From contig CAIOTT010000045.1 in the NCBI GenBank assembly GCA_903861305.1, positions 1-57,333 of the forward strand: a stretch of 57,333 nucleotides of DNA. Direction: 5' to 3'. Below, piece after piece: positions 28,708 to 37,261 of this stretch. The position numbers and the translations under genes are program-made. Source of the stretch: Candidatus Omnitrophota bacterium (lineage in GTDB: Bacteria > Omnitrophota > Gorgyraeia > Zapsychrales > Fredricksoniimonadaceae). Position 1 is the first letter of the stretch. Every line of letters begins with the position of its first letter. Below the pieces are notes generated by a model, which made no database searches, was not told the DNA's origin, and saw only the letters and a list, made by a program, of their open reading frames with translations.

Positions 28708-29939
28708 CACAGGAAAATATATACAAGGTACTCGTCATCGATGACGAAGAGATACTGCGCGACAGGTTAAAACAGCTGTTGCAGCTGGACGATTACGAGG
28801 TGACCACGGCCGAGAACGGCCCCAAGGGGATCGAGGAGTTCAGCAGGATCAGCCCTGACCTTGTCCTGCTGGACATCAAGATGCCCGGCATGGACGGCAT
28901 CGAGGTCCTTCACCGGCTCAAGCAATTGCCCCATTCCGCCGAGGTCTTCATCATGACCGGGCATGGCGGCCTTGAAACAGCCATCCTGGCCATGCGCGAG
29001 GGGGCTTTCGATTACATGACCAAGCCCATTGAATACGACGAGCTGGAGATCAATCTCAAGAGGGCCATTGCCAAGCGCCAGCTTGAGGCGCGTGAAAAGC
29101 TTCACGTGGATGAAATTGAAAGTGTTAACAAGAAACTGAAGATCCAGGGTGTCCAGCTTTTGCAGTCCGCCAAACTGGCGGCCGTGGGCGAGCTTGGCGC
29201 CGGCGTGGCCCATGAGATGAACCAGCCCCTGATGGCCATCGCCTCCCATATGGAGATACTCCTTCTTAACCCGGCGATCACGTCCGATCCCAAGCTTCTG
29301 GAAAAGGTCCAGAAGATCAAGGACCAGTTCGCCCGCCTTTCGACCATCGTCAAGCGCATGCACGATTATTCCAGCGGCCGGACCGGGAGCTACGTGGATG
29401 AGACCCTCAACCGCCCCGTCCACGACGGGTATTATCTTTTCGCCCAGCAGTTCAAGGACCATAACATTGAACTGACCATTAACCTGAAGGAAGACCTTTC
29501 CAGGACCAAGCTCGACCGTCACCAGATCCAGGATGTTGTCATCAACTTCCTTATAAATTCCCGTGACGCCGTGGATGATGTCTTCAGCTTGAAGGAGGGC
29601 GGACGGATCGATATTGTCACCCGTGAACTCCCGGCGAACGACTGCATCCTGGCCGCAGTGAGGGACAACGGGATCTCTGTCCAGGAAGGCACGGAAGAAT
29701 CGCTTTTTAATCCGTTCTTTACGACAAAACCTGTCGGCAAGGGGACCGGCCTGGGGCTGTCAGTGTGCTATAACATCATCAAGAACCATAACGGCATCAT
29801 CGGTTTCACGGCATTGCCGGACAAGCGCAAGGCGTTTTATTTTGCCTTGCCCAGGGACCCCAAGAAAAACCTTGTGGATGACGCGGGGGTCATCCCGGCG
29901 ATCCAGGAAGATCTCAAGGCCTGCTTTTCAGCGGCCTGA
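28704..29939 (+). CDS. REC-HisKA-HATPase histidine kinase
   Basis: A 411-residue soluble kinase starting at ATG 28704 with GGGAGG upstream. It has one receiver (VIDDEEILRD, LLDIKMPGMDG, TKPIEY), a coiled coil, HisKA (GELGAGVAHEMNQPLMAI) and HATPase (VVINFLINSRDAVDD; GTGLGLSVCYNII). The G1 box reads DNGISV, slightly short of DxGxG. It overlaps the preceding kinase by 4 bases and is its likely partner in a relay. It is the last gene of the operon that began at 14546. Confidence 0.92.
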   Translation: MTQENIYKVLVIDDEEILRDRLKQLLQLDDYEVTTAENGPKGIEEFSRISPDLVLLDIKMPGMDGIEVLHRLKQLPHSAEVFIMTGHGGLETAILAMREGAFDYMTKPIEYDELEINLKRAIAKRQLEAREKLHVDEIESVNKKLKIQGVQLLQSAKLAAVGELGAGVAHEMNQPLMAIASHMEILLLNPAITSDPKLLEKVQKIKDQFARLSTIVKRMHDYSSGRTGSYVDETLNRPVHDGYYLFAQQFKDHNIELTINLKEDLSRTKLDRHQIQDVVINFLINSRDAVDDVFSLKEGGRIDIVTRELPANDCILAAVRDNGISVQEGTEESLFNPFFTTKPVGKGTGLGLSVCYNIIKNHNGIIGFTALPDKRKAFYFALPRDPKKNLVDDAGVIPAIQEDLKACFSAA

Positions 29940-29975
29940 TCCATATAACGTAACAAACAGAAGGGCTCATCATCG

Positions 29976-30794
29976 ATGGTCAAGGCCAAACGGAAAAGCA
30001 AACGCAAAGCTGCTGGTAAAGATCCAGATAAATGGCATTTAAAGCTCGCCTTTGCCCTGGGCAAGGGTGTTAAAAAAGTTTCTCGCAAGATCCCGCGTTC
30101 CAAAAAACCTTCCGGAAAACGGCCCGGCCGGAAAAAGAGCACGGCGAGGGAAGCTGAACTGCTCACGTTGAATATTTTCGAGGGCGACCCTGATCATCCG
30201 CTCACGCCTATCTTCAAGGAGCTGAAGGCAGTATTCGATATCAGCGGCTTGACCGCGGCGCTTGAGGAAATGAACCGTATCAGCCTCAGGCATTCGGACC
30301 ATCCTGTGGTCAACCGTTTTGTGGCGACGGTCAACAGCCTCTCGCCGGCGGAACAGGAGTTGCTTTCCAGAAAATTCATTGAACGGCTGCGCGACAACCT
30401 TTCGTTCAACAACACCCTCTACGCTCCGCACGGGAAGATGTCCGAAGAGGATTGCGAAAAGATCTCGGGAGCGTTCATTGAGGCTGTATCCTCAACGCTG
30501 GAAGACGCTGGCATCTCCGAGGAAGACCGCGCGTTCCTCCAGAAGATCTCCGATGATGTGACGCGGCCTTTGAACGAACTGGTACAGTTCTATCTCCATC
30601 CCAAAACGTTCTCCCAAAAAGTGAAGCGCTTGTGGCGGATGCAGCGGCTGATCATCAAGTTCATCAAGCTGGTGCATTTGAGCCGTTCGCTCGCGTTGAA
30701 GGATCCTGACGCCTTCACGGGCGCCGCCCCGCTGCGGGAGAATGTCGATCCAAGCCGCTGGCTTGCGGCAGGAGCTTCGGTCCATGAGCATTGA
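29976..30794 (+). CDS. Conserved-looking hypothetical protein with lysine-rich N-terminus
   Basis: A 272-residue protein not recognised. The first 55 residues are strongly basic ([30 protein letters not shown]), suggesting nucleic acid, membrane or polyanion contact. The rest is predicted mostly helical ([41 protein letters not shown]) with no membrane segment or signal peptide. It starts 36 bases after the kinase operon and overlaps the ABC ATPase gene by 11 bases, so it is co-translated with it. No function is assigned. Confidence 0.7.
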   Translation: MVKAKRKSKRKAAGKDPDKWHLKLAFALGKGVKKVSRKIPRSKKPSGKRPGRKKSTAREAELLTLNIFEGDPDHPLTPIFKELKAVFDISGLTAALEEMNRISLRHSDHPVVNRFVATVNSLSPAEQELLSRKFIERLRDNLSFNNTLYAPHGKMSEEDCEKISGAFIEAVSSTLEDAGISEEDRAFLQKISDDVTRPLNELVQFYLHPKTFSQKVKRLWRMQRLIIKFIKLVHLSRSLALKDPDAFTGAAPLRENVDPSRWLAAGASVHEH

Positions 30795-31854
30795 GGTCAG
30801 GCACATCCACAAGAAATTCGGCAATTTCCAGGCCCTTGAGAACCTCAGCCTTAAAGTTGAGACTGGGGAGCTCCTGGCGCTCCTGGGCCCTTCCGGTTCA
30901 GGCAAGACCACGCTGCTGCGCATCGTTGCCGGCCTGGATTTTTATGACAAGGGCCAGGTGCTTTTCGGTGACAAGGACGCCCAGGACAAGAAAGCCAGCG
31001 AACGCGGTGTGGGATTCGTTTTTCAGCATTACGCTCTTTTCCGTCACATGACGGTGTTTGACAATATCGCCTTCGGCTTGACCGTGCAGCCGCGCTATAT
31101 ACGCCCCTCGCGGGCCCAGATCCACGCCAAGGTCATGGAATTGTTGAAGCTGGTCCAGCTGGAATGGCTCGCGGACCGTTTTCCCTGGCAGCTTTCCGGC
31201 GGTCAACGGCAGAGGATCGCGCTGGCCAGGGCGCTGGCGGTGCGGCCGAGGGTCCTGCTTCTCGATGAGCCTTTCGGGTCGCTCGATGCCCAGGTGCGCA
31301 AGGAACTGCGTTTGTGGTTGCGGCGTTTCCATGATGAGTCCCAGATCACGACACTCTTTGTGACCCATGACCAAGAAGAGGCGCTTGAGGTTGCGGACCG
31401 GATCGTTGTCATGAACCAGGGCCGCATCGAGCAGATCGGAACGCCTGAGGAGGTCTATCATAATCCGGCGAACGCTTTTGTCCTAAATTTCCTTGGCAGT
31501 GTCAATTTCTTCCATTGCCGCCTCGAGCAGGGGAAAGCCATCATCGGGGACACGGCCATTGATGTCCCGGGGCTTACTGTCGACAAACCTCACCCCGCGA
31601 AACTCTATGTGCGTCCCAACCAGTTCAAGCTCTCCCGGTACCCGGGCAAGGGCTCCAGCCTAAAAGCCGTTGTGGAATACCTTAACCCGGCGGGGACGGT
31701 TGTGAAGGTCAACGTGAAGACCGAAACGGGCGAGCTGTTTTATATCGAGATCACCCAGGAAGAGCTGAAACAGCTCAAGCTTGTCAAAGCACAACAGGTC
31801 TATGTCACGCTCAAGGATGTCACGTATTCGGAATATGTTAAAAACACGCCTTAA
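30784..31854 (+). CDS. cysA: Sulfate/molybdate-type ABC transporter ATPase (orphan)
   Basis: A 356-residue CysA-like ATPase starting at ATG 30784 with GGAGCT upstream. Walker A is [12 protein letters not shown]-loop [17 protein letters not shown], signature [15 protein letters not shown], Walker [14 protein letters not shown], and H-loop [14 protein letters not shown]-like regulatory region follows (about 240-356). Closest in pattern to sulfate/thiosulfate importer ATPases. No permease or binding protein is nearby; the next gene, which overlaps by 20 bases, is a signalling phosphatase. Substrate is therefore uncertain and the ATPase may serve a permease elsewhere. Confidence 0.85.
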   Translation: MSIEVRHIHKKFGNFQALENLSLKVETGELLALLGPSGSGKTTLLRIVAGLDFYDKGQVLFGDKDAQDKKASERGVGFVFQHYALFRHMTVFDNIAFGLTVQPRYIRPSRAQIHAKVMELLKLVQLEWLADRFPWQLSGGQRQRIALARALAVRPRVLLLDEPFGSLDAQVRKELRLWLRRFHDESQITTLFVTHDQEEALEVADRIVVMNQGRIEQIGTPEEVYHNPANAFVLNFLGSVNFFHCRLEQGKAIIGDTAIDVPGLTVDKPHPAKLYVRPNQFKLSRYPGKGSSLKAVVEYLNPAGTVVKVNVKTETGELFYIEITQEELKQLKLVKAQQVYVTLKDVTYSEYVKNTP

Positions 31855-33706
31855 GACGGCCCTGGCCGCGCTGGCACTCACAGTGATCGTGTTCCTTGTG
31901 CTCCTCGGATCCTGGTGCCGTGTCTTTGAAAAGAACGAACTCGACACCCTAGACCTCAGGTTCCGCCTTCGCCCGCGGATCGCCCTGACCGACAAGGTCG
32001 CCATCATTGAGATCGATAACGCCACCATCAAACAACTCGGACAATTTCCTTTCCATCGCGGGTATCACGCGAAGCTCATCGACGCGCTTGCGGCAGCCGG
32101 CGCAAAAGCTGTCGTTTTCGATATGTTCTTCAGTGAACCCCGGGCCGGTGACAGCGACTTGCGTGAAGCGATCCAGGCGGCGGGGAACGTCTACCTGCCG
32201 TATGTCTTCGAGCTGGATCCTGTCAAGGGGAGCTCCCATGCTCATGCCGGCGCGTATGCCGCGCAAAATCTTCCTGACCTTGATGTCGCGGCCAGGGGCA
32301 CGGGGTACATCAATGTCATCGCGGACCCTGACGGAAAGTTCAGGAGGGTGCCCGCGCGCGTTCAATATCAGGGCAAAGGATATCTGCCGGTGTCGCTTCT
32401 GGTCAGCGGCGCTTTTCTGGGGGTTGATCCGGCCCGCCTCGATATCCCCCTTGACGAGAACGGGAACATGATCGTCAATTTTGCCGGAAAATGGACACGG
32501 TCCTACCGGCATTATTCTTTCGGCGAGATCCTGCGATCCCACGAGGCCAGGCTCTTGGGGAAAAGATCCTTACTTGACCTCGATGTGTTCAAAGGCAAGG
32601 TTTGCCTGGTCGGTTATACGGCTGACGGGACCACGGACATTCATCCAAGCCCGCTTGAAGCCCTTTATCCTTCCATTGGTATCCACGCCGATGTGTTCAA
32701 TGCCGTTATCCACAAGAGCTTTATTTCCAGGGTTCCCCGACCGGTGAACCTGGGCGTCCTGGCTTTCCTGCTGTTTTTGGTCGTCGCTGTTTCTTTAAAG
32801 GCCGCGCCCTTGCCGGGGTTCGGCCTGCTTGTTGAGATCATGGCGATATTCCTGATCCTGTGCAGCCTGCTCTTTAACAAGCTGGGCCTGTGGGTCGATG
32901 TTTTTTATCCCCTTGTTGCCATGTCACTGGCTTATGTCCTGTGCACGCTGTACAGGTCGATCGCGCATTTCAAGGAGAGGATCATCTTTGACAATGAGCT
33001 GAAGAACGCGAGGGAGATCCAGCAGAGTTTTGTTCCCGTCGTGTTGCCCGAGATCAAGGGTTTTGATATGGCGGCCGCGATGCTCACGGCCCGCGAGGTC
33101 GGCGGTGACCTGTACGATGTGCTCCGCTTCCGGGATGCCAAGGCGGGGGTCATGATCGGGGATGTGATGGGCAAGGGGTTCCCGGCCAGCCTTTTCATGG
33201 CCATGGTCGCGAGTTCTTTCAAGTTCTTCGCCCTGGAGGATACGGCCCCGGAGCGTACGCTTCTGGAGCTGAATGAAAAGATCATCCGGGAGGCCTCCTC
33301 GAACCGTTTCGTCACGCTGTTTTACAGTGTCTTTGACCTTGACCGGCGTGTCATGGCCTATGCCAACGGGGGGCATTTGCCGGTGCTGTATCTGGCCAAA
33401 GGCAGGGAGCCTGTCGTCCTCGATGTTGACGACGGCCTGCCGCTGGGCATGATGCAGGGAACGTATTCCGCCGGGGAGATAAAATTTGACCAGGGGGACA
33501 TCTTTGTTTATTATACGGACGGCATTACCGAGGCTGCTGACACGGCCAGGGAGATGTACGGCGTCCAGCGGTTGATGGCGTTCATCGCAAAGAACAGGAC
33601 GCTCGCCGCGCAGGCATTGGTCGATGAGATCATCAAGGACGTGCAGAAATTCATTGGTAAACGCAGTCAGCAGGATGACATCACGCTTGTCGTGATCAAG
33701 GTTTAG
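31835..33706 (+). CDS. CHASE2-sensor SpoIIE-type serine phosphatase
   Basis: A 623-residue membrane protein. An N-terminal helix (about 8-25) is followed by an extracytoplasmic CHASE2 domain ([35 protein letters not shown]), three membrane helices (about 305-370) and a cytoplasmic PP2C/SpoIIE phosphatase domain ([34 protein letters not shown]). It should dephosphorylate a STAS anti-anti-sigma protein in response to an external signal. ATG 31835 begins inside the end of cysA. The two downstream genes encode the matching kinase and STAS protein, completing a partner-switching module. Confidence 0.92.
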   Translation: MLKTRLKTALAALALTVIVFLVLLGSWCRVFEKNELDTLDLRFRLRPRIALTDKVAIIEIDNATIKQLGQFPFHRGYHAKLIDALAAAGAKAVVFDMFFSEPRAGDSDLREAIQAAGNVYLPYVFELDPVKGSSHAHAGAYAAQNLPDLDVAARGTGYINVIADPDGKFRRVPARVQYQGKGYLPVSLLVSGAFLGVDPARLDIPLDENGNMIVNFAGKWTRSYRHYSFGEILRSHEARLLGKRSLLDLDVFKGKVCLVGYTADGTTDIHPSPLEALYPSIGIHADVFNAVIHKSFISRVPRPVNLGVLAFLLFLVVAVSLKAAPLPGFGLLVEIMAIFLILCSLLFNKLGLWVDVFYPLVAMSLAYVLCTLYRSIAHFKERIIFDNELKNAREIQQSFVPVVLPEIKGFDMAAAMLTAREVGGDLYDVLRFRDAKAGVMIGDVMGKGFPASLFMAMVASSFKFFALEDTAPERTLLELNEKIIREASSNRFVTLFYSVFDLDRRVMAYANGGHLPVLYLAKGREPVVLDVDDGLPLGMMQGTYSAGEIKFDQGDIFVYYTDGITEAADTAREMYGVQRLMAFIAKNRTLAAQALVDEIIKDVQKFIGKRSQQDDITLVVIKV

Positions 33707-33725
33707 ACCAGGCGAGGAGCATATT

Positions 33726-34145
33726 GTGGCGTTAAGAATGATCATGGATGAGAGCGTGGGGTCGCAGCTGAACCTTGTAACCGGCTGTGTTGCGGGCGCT
33801 GTTAAAAAGCTGGAGGGCCTGGGCCTGGATGAGGCAACGTTATTCAACGTAAAGCTTTGCCTGCACGAGGCCTTGGTCAATGCCGTGAATCATGGCAACA
33901 AGTCAAACCGTGATCTGGCCGTCCGTGTTGTTATCAAGGCCGATGATCATGAAATTATTATCCAGGTCACGGACCAGGGCGAGGGCTTTGATTTCAGCCT
34001 GATCCCGGATCCGACCACGGAAGAAAATATCGGAAAATTCCATGGCCGCGGGATATTCCTGATCCAGAGTACGATGGATTCTGTCAGGTTCCTCGATGGC
34101 GGACGGACCATCAGCATGGTGAAGACTTTTAACAAGGGGATGTAA
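33726..34145 (+). CDS. RsbW-like anti-sigma serine kinase
   Basis: A 139-residue HATPase of the RsbW/SpoIIAB type (KLCLHEALVNAVNHGNKSN; VTDQGEGFDFSLIPDP; GRGIFLIQSTMDSVRF). These kinases phosphorylate a STAS protein and sequester a sigma factor or another target. GTG 33726 is used, with GAGGAG upstream. Located 19 bases after the phosphatase and 2 bases before the STAS gene. No sigma factor gene is in the window, so the final target is unknown. Confidence 0.9.
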   Translation: MALRMIMDESVGSQLNLVTGCVAGAVKKLEGLGLDEATLFNVKLCLHEALVNAVNHGNKSNRDLAVRVVIKADDHEIIIQVTDQGEGFDFSLIPDPTTEENIGKFHGRGIFLIQSTMDSVRFLDGGRTISMVKTFNKGM

Positions 34146-34147
34146 CG

Positions 34148-34480
34148 GTGGATATCGATCTCGAAAAGATCAATGACATCACGCTGGTGTCATTGAACGG
34201 TGAGCTCACGGTGGACAATACGCACCGTGTGCGTGAGGCGTTCAAGAAAATATTACTGGAAAAAAGGCCCAAGGTCCTCATTGATTTTGACAAGGTGCCC
34301 TTTGTGGACAGTTCGGGCATTGCCCTGTTGATCGAGATCGTCAAGGGGTTCGCCAAGATCAACGGACGCGCTTGCCTGTGCCATGTCAACAAGAAGATCG
34401 TGGCGGTTTTTGAGATCACGAAAGTCCACAAATTGTTCGGCATATACGACAGCCATGAAGACGCGTTGAGGAGTTTTTAA
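34148..34480 (+). CDS. STAS-domain anti-sigma factor antagonist
   Basis: A 110-residue single STAS domain (RsbV/SpoIIAA type) with the phosphorylation site in FVDSSGIALLIEI. It starts at GTG 34148 right after the RsbW-like gene. Together with the CHASE2-SpoIIE phosphatase and the kinase it forms a complete phosphatase-kinase-antagonist switch. The free form would release the target of the kinase. Confidence 0.92.
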   Translation: MDIDLEKINDITLVSLNGELTVDNTHRVREAFKKILLEKRPKVLIDFDKVPFVDSSGIALLIEIVKGFAKINGRACLCHVNKKIVAVFEITKVHKLFGIYDSHEDALRSF

Positions 34481-34481
34481 G

Positions 34482-35255
34482 ATGACACAGGAAAAGAAGT
34501 CGCTCGAACAGCAGGCGCATGACCTGCTGGCAGAGGGGCAATACCAGCCGGCGGCCGAACTTTATTGGCAAGCCGCCAAGGGGTTCCAGCGCCTGGATAA
34601 GCATGATCGCGCCGCGATCTGCCTGGCGGCCTCGGCCAGCAGCCGTGGCTTGATCCTTGGAGAGAAGACGTTCCACCGCGTGGCGACCCTTTATGAGGAA
34701 GCGGCTAAAGAGGCCGAAGCGGCCCTGGACCTGGAGTATGCGTCCATGCTGTATAAATATGCCGCAGTCGCCTATGAACGGGATAATGACAATAATGACT
34801 TTTCTGATTGTTTCTTCAAGTCCAAAGAAACTTACCGCAAGTTTTTGCTGTATGACCTTTTCCAGGTAAGCAAGCCCAAGGACAAATCATCGCGGAGAAC
34901 ACTGGCATTCAGGTTTAAGCTACAACAGCTTTTTCCGTTCATCACGGTCACGATCGCGTCCATGGTGTGGGGGCATGGCGAGCGCCCGCATCGCACCGTA
35001 TATTTTGGTTTTGGGTTGATCCTGTTTTTCGCGATGATCTATGGTTTTGGACATTTTTCTGGCGATAACGGCCTGGTCCATCCGGGGTTTTTGCAGCTCG
35101 TTTATTTCAGTTTTACCACCTACACTAAAGTTGGGCCTGAAAAATTGTCACCTGTTGGATTCAACCAGGTTGTAGCCGTTATTGAAGCCTTTGTCGGTAT
35201 TTTTACGATCCCTCTGTATCTCACCGGTCTTTGCCGCAAATATCTCAGGTATTAA
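34482..35255 (+). CDS. Channel-like membrane protein with helical-repeat N-terminus
   Basis: A 257-residue protein. The first 130 residues are helical and TPR/SNAP-like (QAHDLLAEGQYQPAAELYWQ; LYEEAAKEAEAALDLEYASM). The C-terminal half has two or three membrane helices and a re-entrant loop, arranged as in two-helix potassium channels (FGFGLILFFAMIYGFGHFSG, LVYFSFTTYTKVGPEKLSP, then a last helix). The filter position reads TKVGP instead of TVGYG, so potassium selectivity is doubtful. It starts one base after the STAS gene, so it may be an effector or sensor of that switch. Confidence 0.7.
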   Translation: MTQEKKSLEQQAHDLLAEGQYQPAAELYWQAAKGFQRLDKHDRAAICLAASASSRGLILGEKTFHRVATLYEEAAKEAEAALDLEYASMLYKYAAVAYERDNDNNDFSDCFFKSKETYRKFLLYDLFQVSKPKDKSSRRTLAFRFKLQQLFPFITVTIASMVWGHGERPHRTVYFGFGLILFFAMIYGFGHFSGDNGLVHPGFLQLVYFSFTTYTKVGPEKLSPVGFNQVVAVIEAFVGIFTIPLYLTGLCRKYLRY

Positions 35256-35261
35256 ACACCG

Positions 35262-36227
35262 ATGGATTCAACAATTTCAACAAAATTGAAGGAGTATTAT
35301 GAGGCGAGGTCGTTTTTTGGGACCACGGTGTGGATCCATTGTTTCCATGAGGCCGCCCTTGACATAGCGCCCGTGGCCAGGGCTTGCTGGCAAAAGGCCC
35401 AGAGGATCCAGGACAATATGAATGTCTATGCACAGGCTGAGGCCGGTAACCTGGCATGGCTTAACAGTTTCGGGCATCAGGGCGTGCGCGTTCAGGAAGA
35501 TGTTTTCAAGATCCTCAAACTTTCGCTGGAACATATGCGCCTGACCCATGGGGCGTATGATGTTACGATCTTTCCCCTGGTCCAATTGTGGAAGGCTGCG
35601 GCCAAAGAAGGCCGGCTTCCTTCCAACGATCTTGTCGCTGGCGTTAAAGCCAACGTCGGCTATCAGCAAATCCTGCTTCAGGATCCGGACCTTGTGTTCT
35701 TTTTGAAGAAAGGAGTGATGGTCGATCTTGGGTCTCCGGCATCAGGATATTTCTGCGATGAAGTGGCCAGGATCATGGATGCCGCCGAAATTCAACATTT
35801 TATGATTGATGGCGGGGGAGAGATCTTTTGCCGGGGTAAGGACAAAGGCGGCATCCCCTGGCGTGTGGGGGTGCAGGACCCTTTTGACAAGAACAAGCTT
35901 GTCACCATGCTGGAACTGGATGGCAAGGGGGTTTCAACCTCCGGCAGTTACGAGAAGTTCTCTTTGATCGAAGGCCGTCAATTCGCGCACATCATTGACC
36001 CTGCCTCCGGGTATCCCCAGGAAGGCGCGGCGAGTGCCACGGTCATCGCCGCAACAACGCAGATCGCCAATGAATTATCAACGGCTTTCTGTGTTCTGGG
36101 TGGCGCCAGGTCGGTTGAGTTGGCGGTCGCACTGGGAAATGTTGAAGCGCTAGTCATTGAGAACAATAATGGCGTGATCACCCGATATCAGACAGCCTGT
36201 TTCTGCGGCCCAGCGACGGAAATATAA
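35262..36227 (+). CDS. apbE: FAD:protein FMN transferase
   Basis: A 321-residue ApbE family protein, normal length without a signal peptide or lipobox. Motifs are DLGSPASGYFCDEVARIM (family DLGGIAKGY), IDGGGEIFCRG, GVSTSGSYEKF and HIIDPASGYP with metal- and FAD-binding residues. It transfers FMN to Thr/Ser of target flavoproteins such as NQR/RNF subunits or flavinylated reductases. No target is adjacent. It is the last gene before the AT-rich gap leading to the magnetosome cluster. The Gly-to-Ser and Lys-to-Ser changes in the first motif are uncommon. Confidence 0.85.
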   Translation: MDSTISTKLKEYYEARSFFGTTVWIHCFHEAALDIAPVARACWQKAQRIQDNMNVYAQAEAGNLAWLNSFGHQGVRVQEDVFKILKLSLEHMRLTHGAYDVTIFPLVQLWKAAAKEGRLPSNDLVAGVKANVGYQQILLQDPDLVFFLKKGVMVDLGSPASGYFCDEVARIMDAAEIQHFMIDGGGEIFCRGKDKGGIPWRVGVQDPFDKNKLVTMLELDGKGVSTSGSYEKFSLIEGRQFAHIIDPASGYPQEGAASATVIAATTQIANELSTAFCVLGGARSVELAVALGNVEALVIENNNGVITRYQTACFCGPATEI

Positions 36228-36267
36228 CGGCATTGCCCCTCCCGTATCAAATTCAACAATTTCAACA
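35266..36267 (+). repeat. 17-bp direct repeats flanking apbE
   Basis: ATTCAACAATTTCAACA occurs at 35266-35282 (codons 2-7 of apbE) and again at 36251-36267, 24 bases after its stop. The two copies bracket the gene. They could mark a recombination event or be chance in AT-rich sequence. Confidence 0.35.
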
Positions 36268-36510
36268 TTATCGCATTTATTTTCTCCCTTCCGGGAAAAA
36301 TTCCTTAACATATTTCCATCTTGATTGGTATACTCTCAAACATTCAAATTTGCTTTATTGAGAACGTGTTGCAAGGCTGATTATTACTGACACTTAAGTC
36401 ATTAGTTCGCATCAAGATAAATTCAGTTATTACATTTCGAAATAAGGCAGTCATCCATCATATCCCAAAGCAGATCAACCCAGTTTTTTACCACCTCTGA
36501 AGCCGCAAAA
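36228..36510. other. AT-rich intergenic region at the left edge of the magnetosome cluster
   Basis: About 280 bases with no supported gene, more AT-rich than both sides. It holds the second 17-bp repeat copy (36251-36267) and a candidate promoter (36305-36334). The coding signal of the following helix-turn-helix protein begins before any standard start codon, in 36421-36510. No tRNA, integrase or terminal inverted repeat is visible. Confidence 0.6.
36305..36334 (+). promoter_or_regulatory. Candidate promoter for the magnetosome operon
   Basis: TTAACA (36305-36310), an 18-base spacer and TATACT (36329-36334) resemble a sigma-70 promoter. It is the only good promoter-like sequence in the gap before the mam genes, which follow with almost no other spaces for more than 17 kb. 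Confidence 0.45.
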
Positions 36511-36798
36511 TTGTTGAATGTCACGCGCTTTACTGTGCTCAACTGGATCAAGCAGGGCAAGCTTAATGCGCAAGCGACACTTGGCGGCCACAAGCGCATC
36601 TCCCGTGAAGCCCTTGAAACTCTCCTAAAGCAGTGCCGATCTTCTAAAGGCGCGCCCGCTGAATTTGCCGGCATCAGCCGAAAAGATCCCATTCCCGGAA
36701 TGTTGAAAAAGAGCGCGTTTGTTTCCGGTAAATATATCGCTTCGTTGAAAAGCCGGGTTTCCCAATATTCTGGCCTGAGTTTTTTGAATAACAAATGA
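36511..36798 (+). CDS. MerR/excisionase-type helix-turn-helix protein, start unclear
   Basis: From TTG 36511 this gives 95 residues: the second half of a winged helix DNA-binding motif (NVTRFTVLNWIKQGKL, GGHKRISREALETLL) and an unrecognised tail. The first helix (FTTSEAAKLL) is encoded in frame just upstream, back to the stop at 36418, but that stretch has no ATG, GTG or TTG. The gene therefore either uses a rare start (ATT, ATC or ATA), has lost its start, or carries a frameshift near the T6 run at 36484-36489. If functional, it may regulate the mam operon that starts 36 bases later. It could also be a remnant of a mobile element. Confidence 0.6.
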   Translation: MLNVTRFTVLNWIKQGKLNAQATLGGHKRISREALETLLKQCRSSKGAPAEFAGISRKDPIPGMLKKSAFVSGKYIASLKSRVSQYSGLSFLNNK

Positions 36799-36833
36799 AT
36801 AACGGTCTAGTCAATAACGGAAGGAGCAGTTAA

Positions 36834-37004
36834 ATGGTACATATTATCGGTGGCGCCATTGCAGGCGTGCTTGGGTTGGTCGGGATCATCGGGTGGTGGG
36901 ACAATTTCGGGGATTTCCTCCGCGGTAGTATCCCGCTTGCGCTTTTCATTGGCGGTCTTATCGCGATCAACACCGGCATGAAATTCCTCAAAGAGAAGAA
37001 GTGA
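36834..37004 (+). CDS. mamI: Magnetosome membrane protein MamI
   Basis: A 56-residue protein with two membrane helices (HIIGGAIAGVLGLVGIIGWW and IPLALFIGGLIAINTGM). The WW(x4)F(x2)FLRGSIPLAL core matches the WW...FLRGAVP pattern of MamI, a protein needed for invagination of the magnetosome membrane. It is slightly shorter than the roughly 70-residue alphaproteobacterial form. A strong GGAAGGAG precedes ATG 36834. It opens the recognisable mam block and is too short to be called by size alone; composition, pattern and position support it. Confidence 0.85.
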   Translation: MVHIIGGAIAGVLGLVGIIGWWDNFGDFLRGSIPLALFIGGLIAINTGMKFLKEKK

Positions 37005-37010
37005 TCACGT

Positions 37011-37238
37011 ATGATCGGCAAGAGCGACAAATGCTTTAGTCCGTGGTACGGGTATCTTGTTATCCTGATCGTGTGCATCGTGATCGCCAGTGCGATCTTT
37101 TTTGAATTCAATGGCAGCCGCCGCAGCCGGGTCCGCCACAAGAGAGTCCCCAAGGTTACGGCCATGCAACCTGTGGCTTTACCGGTATCTGATGAGCAAG
37201 GCGGGATCGATACCGCCAAAGGCAAAGTTCTTTTTTGA
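37011..37238 (+). CDS. Small single-pass membrane protein in the mam operon
   Basis: A 75-residue protein with one membrane helix (about 13-31, GYLVILIVCIVIASAIFFEF), then a basic segment (GSRRSRVRHKRVPKV) and a polar tail. It is not recognised. Tight placement between mamI (6-base gap) and mamE (23-base gap) suggests a magnetosome role, possibly a lineage-specific accessory protein like the mad or man genes of other magnetotactic phyla. The start has no strong ribosome-binding site. Confidence 0.7.
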   Translation: MIGKSDKCFSPWYGYLVILIVCIVIASAIFFEFNGSRRSRVRHKRVPKVTAMQPVALPVSDEQGGIDTAKGKVLF

Positions 37239-37261
37239 TCTGATGGAGTCGCGGAGTCAAT

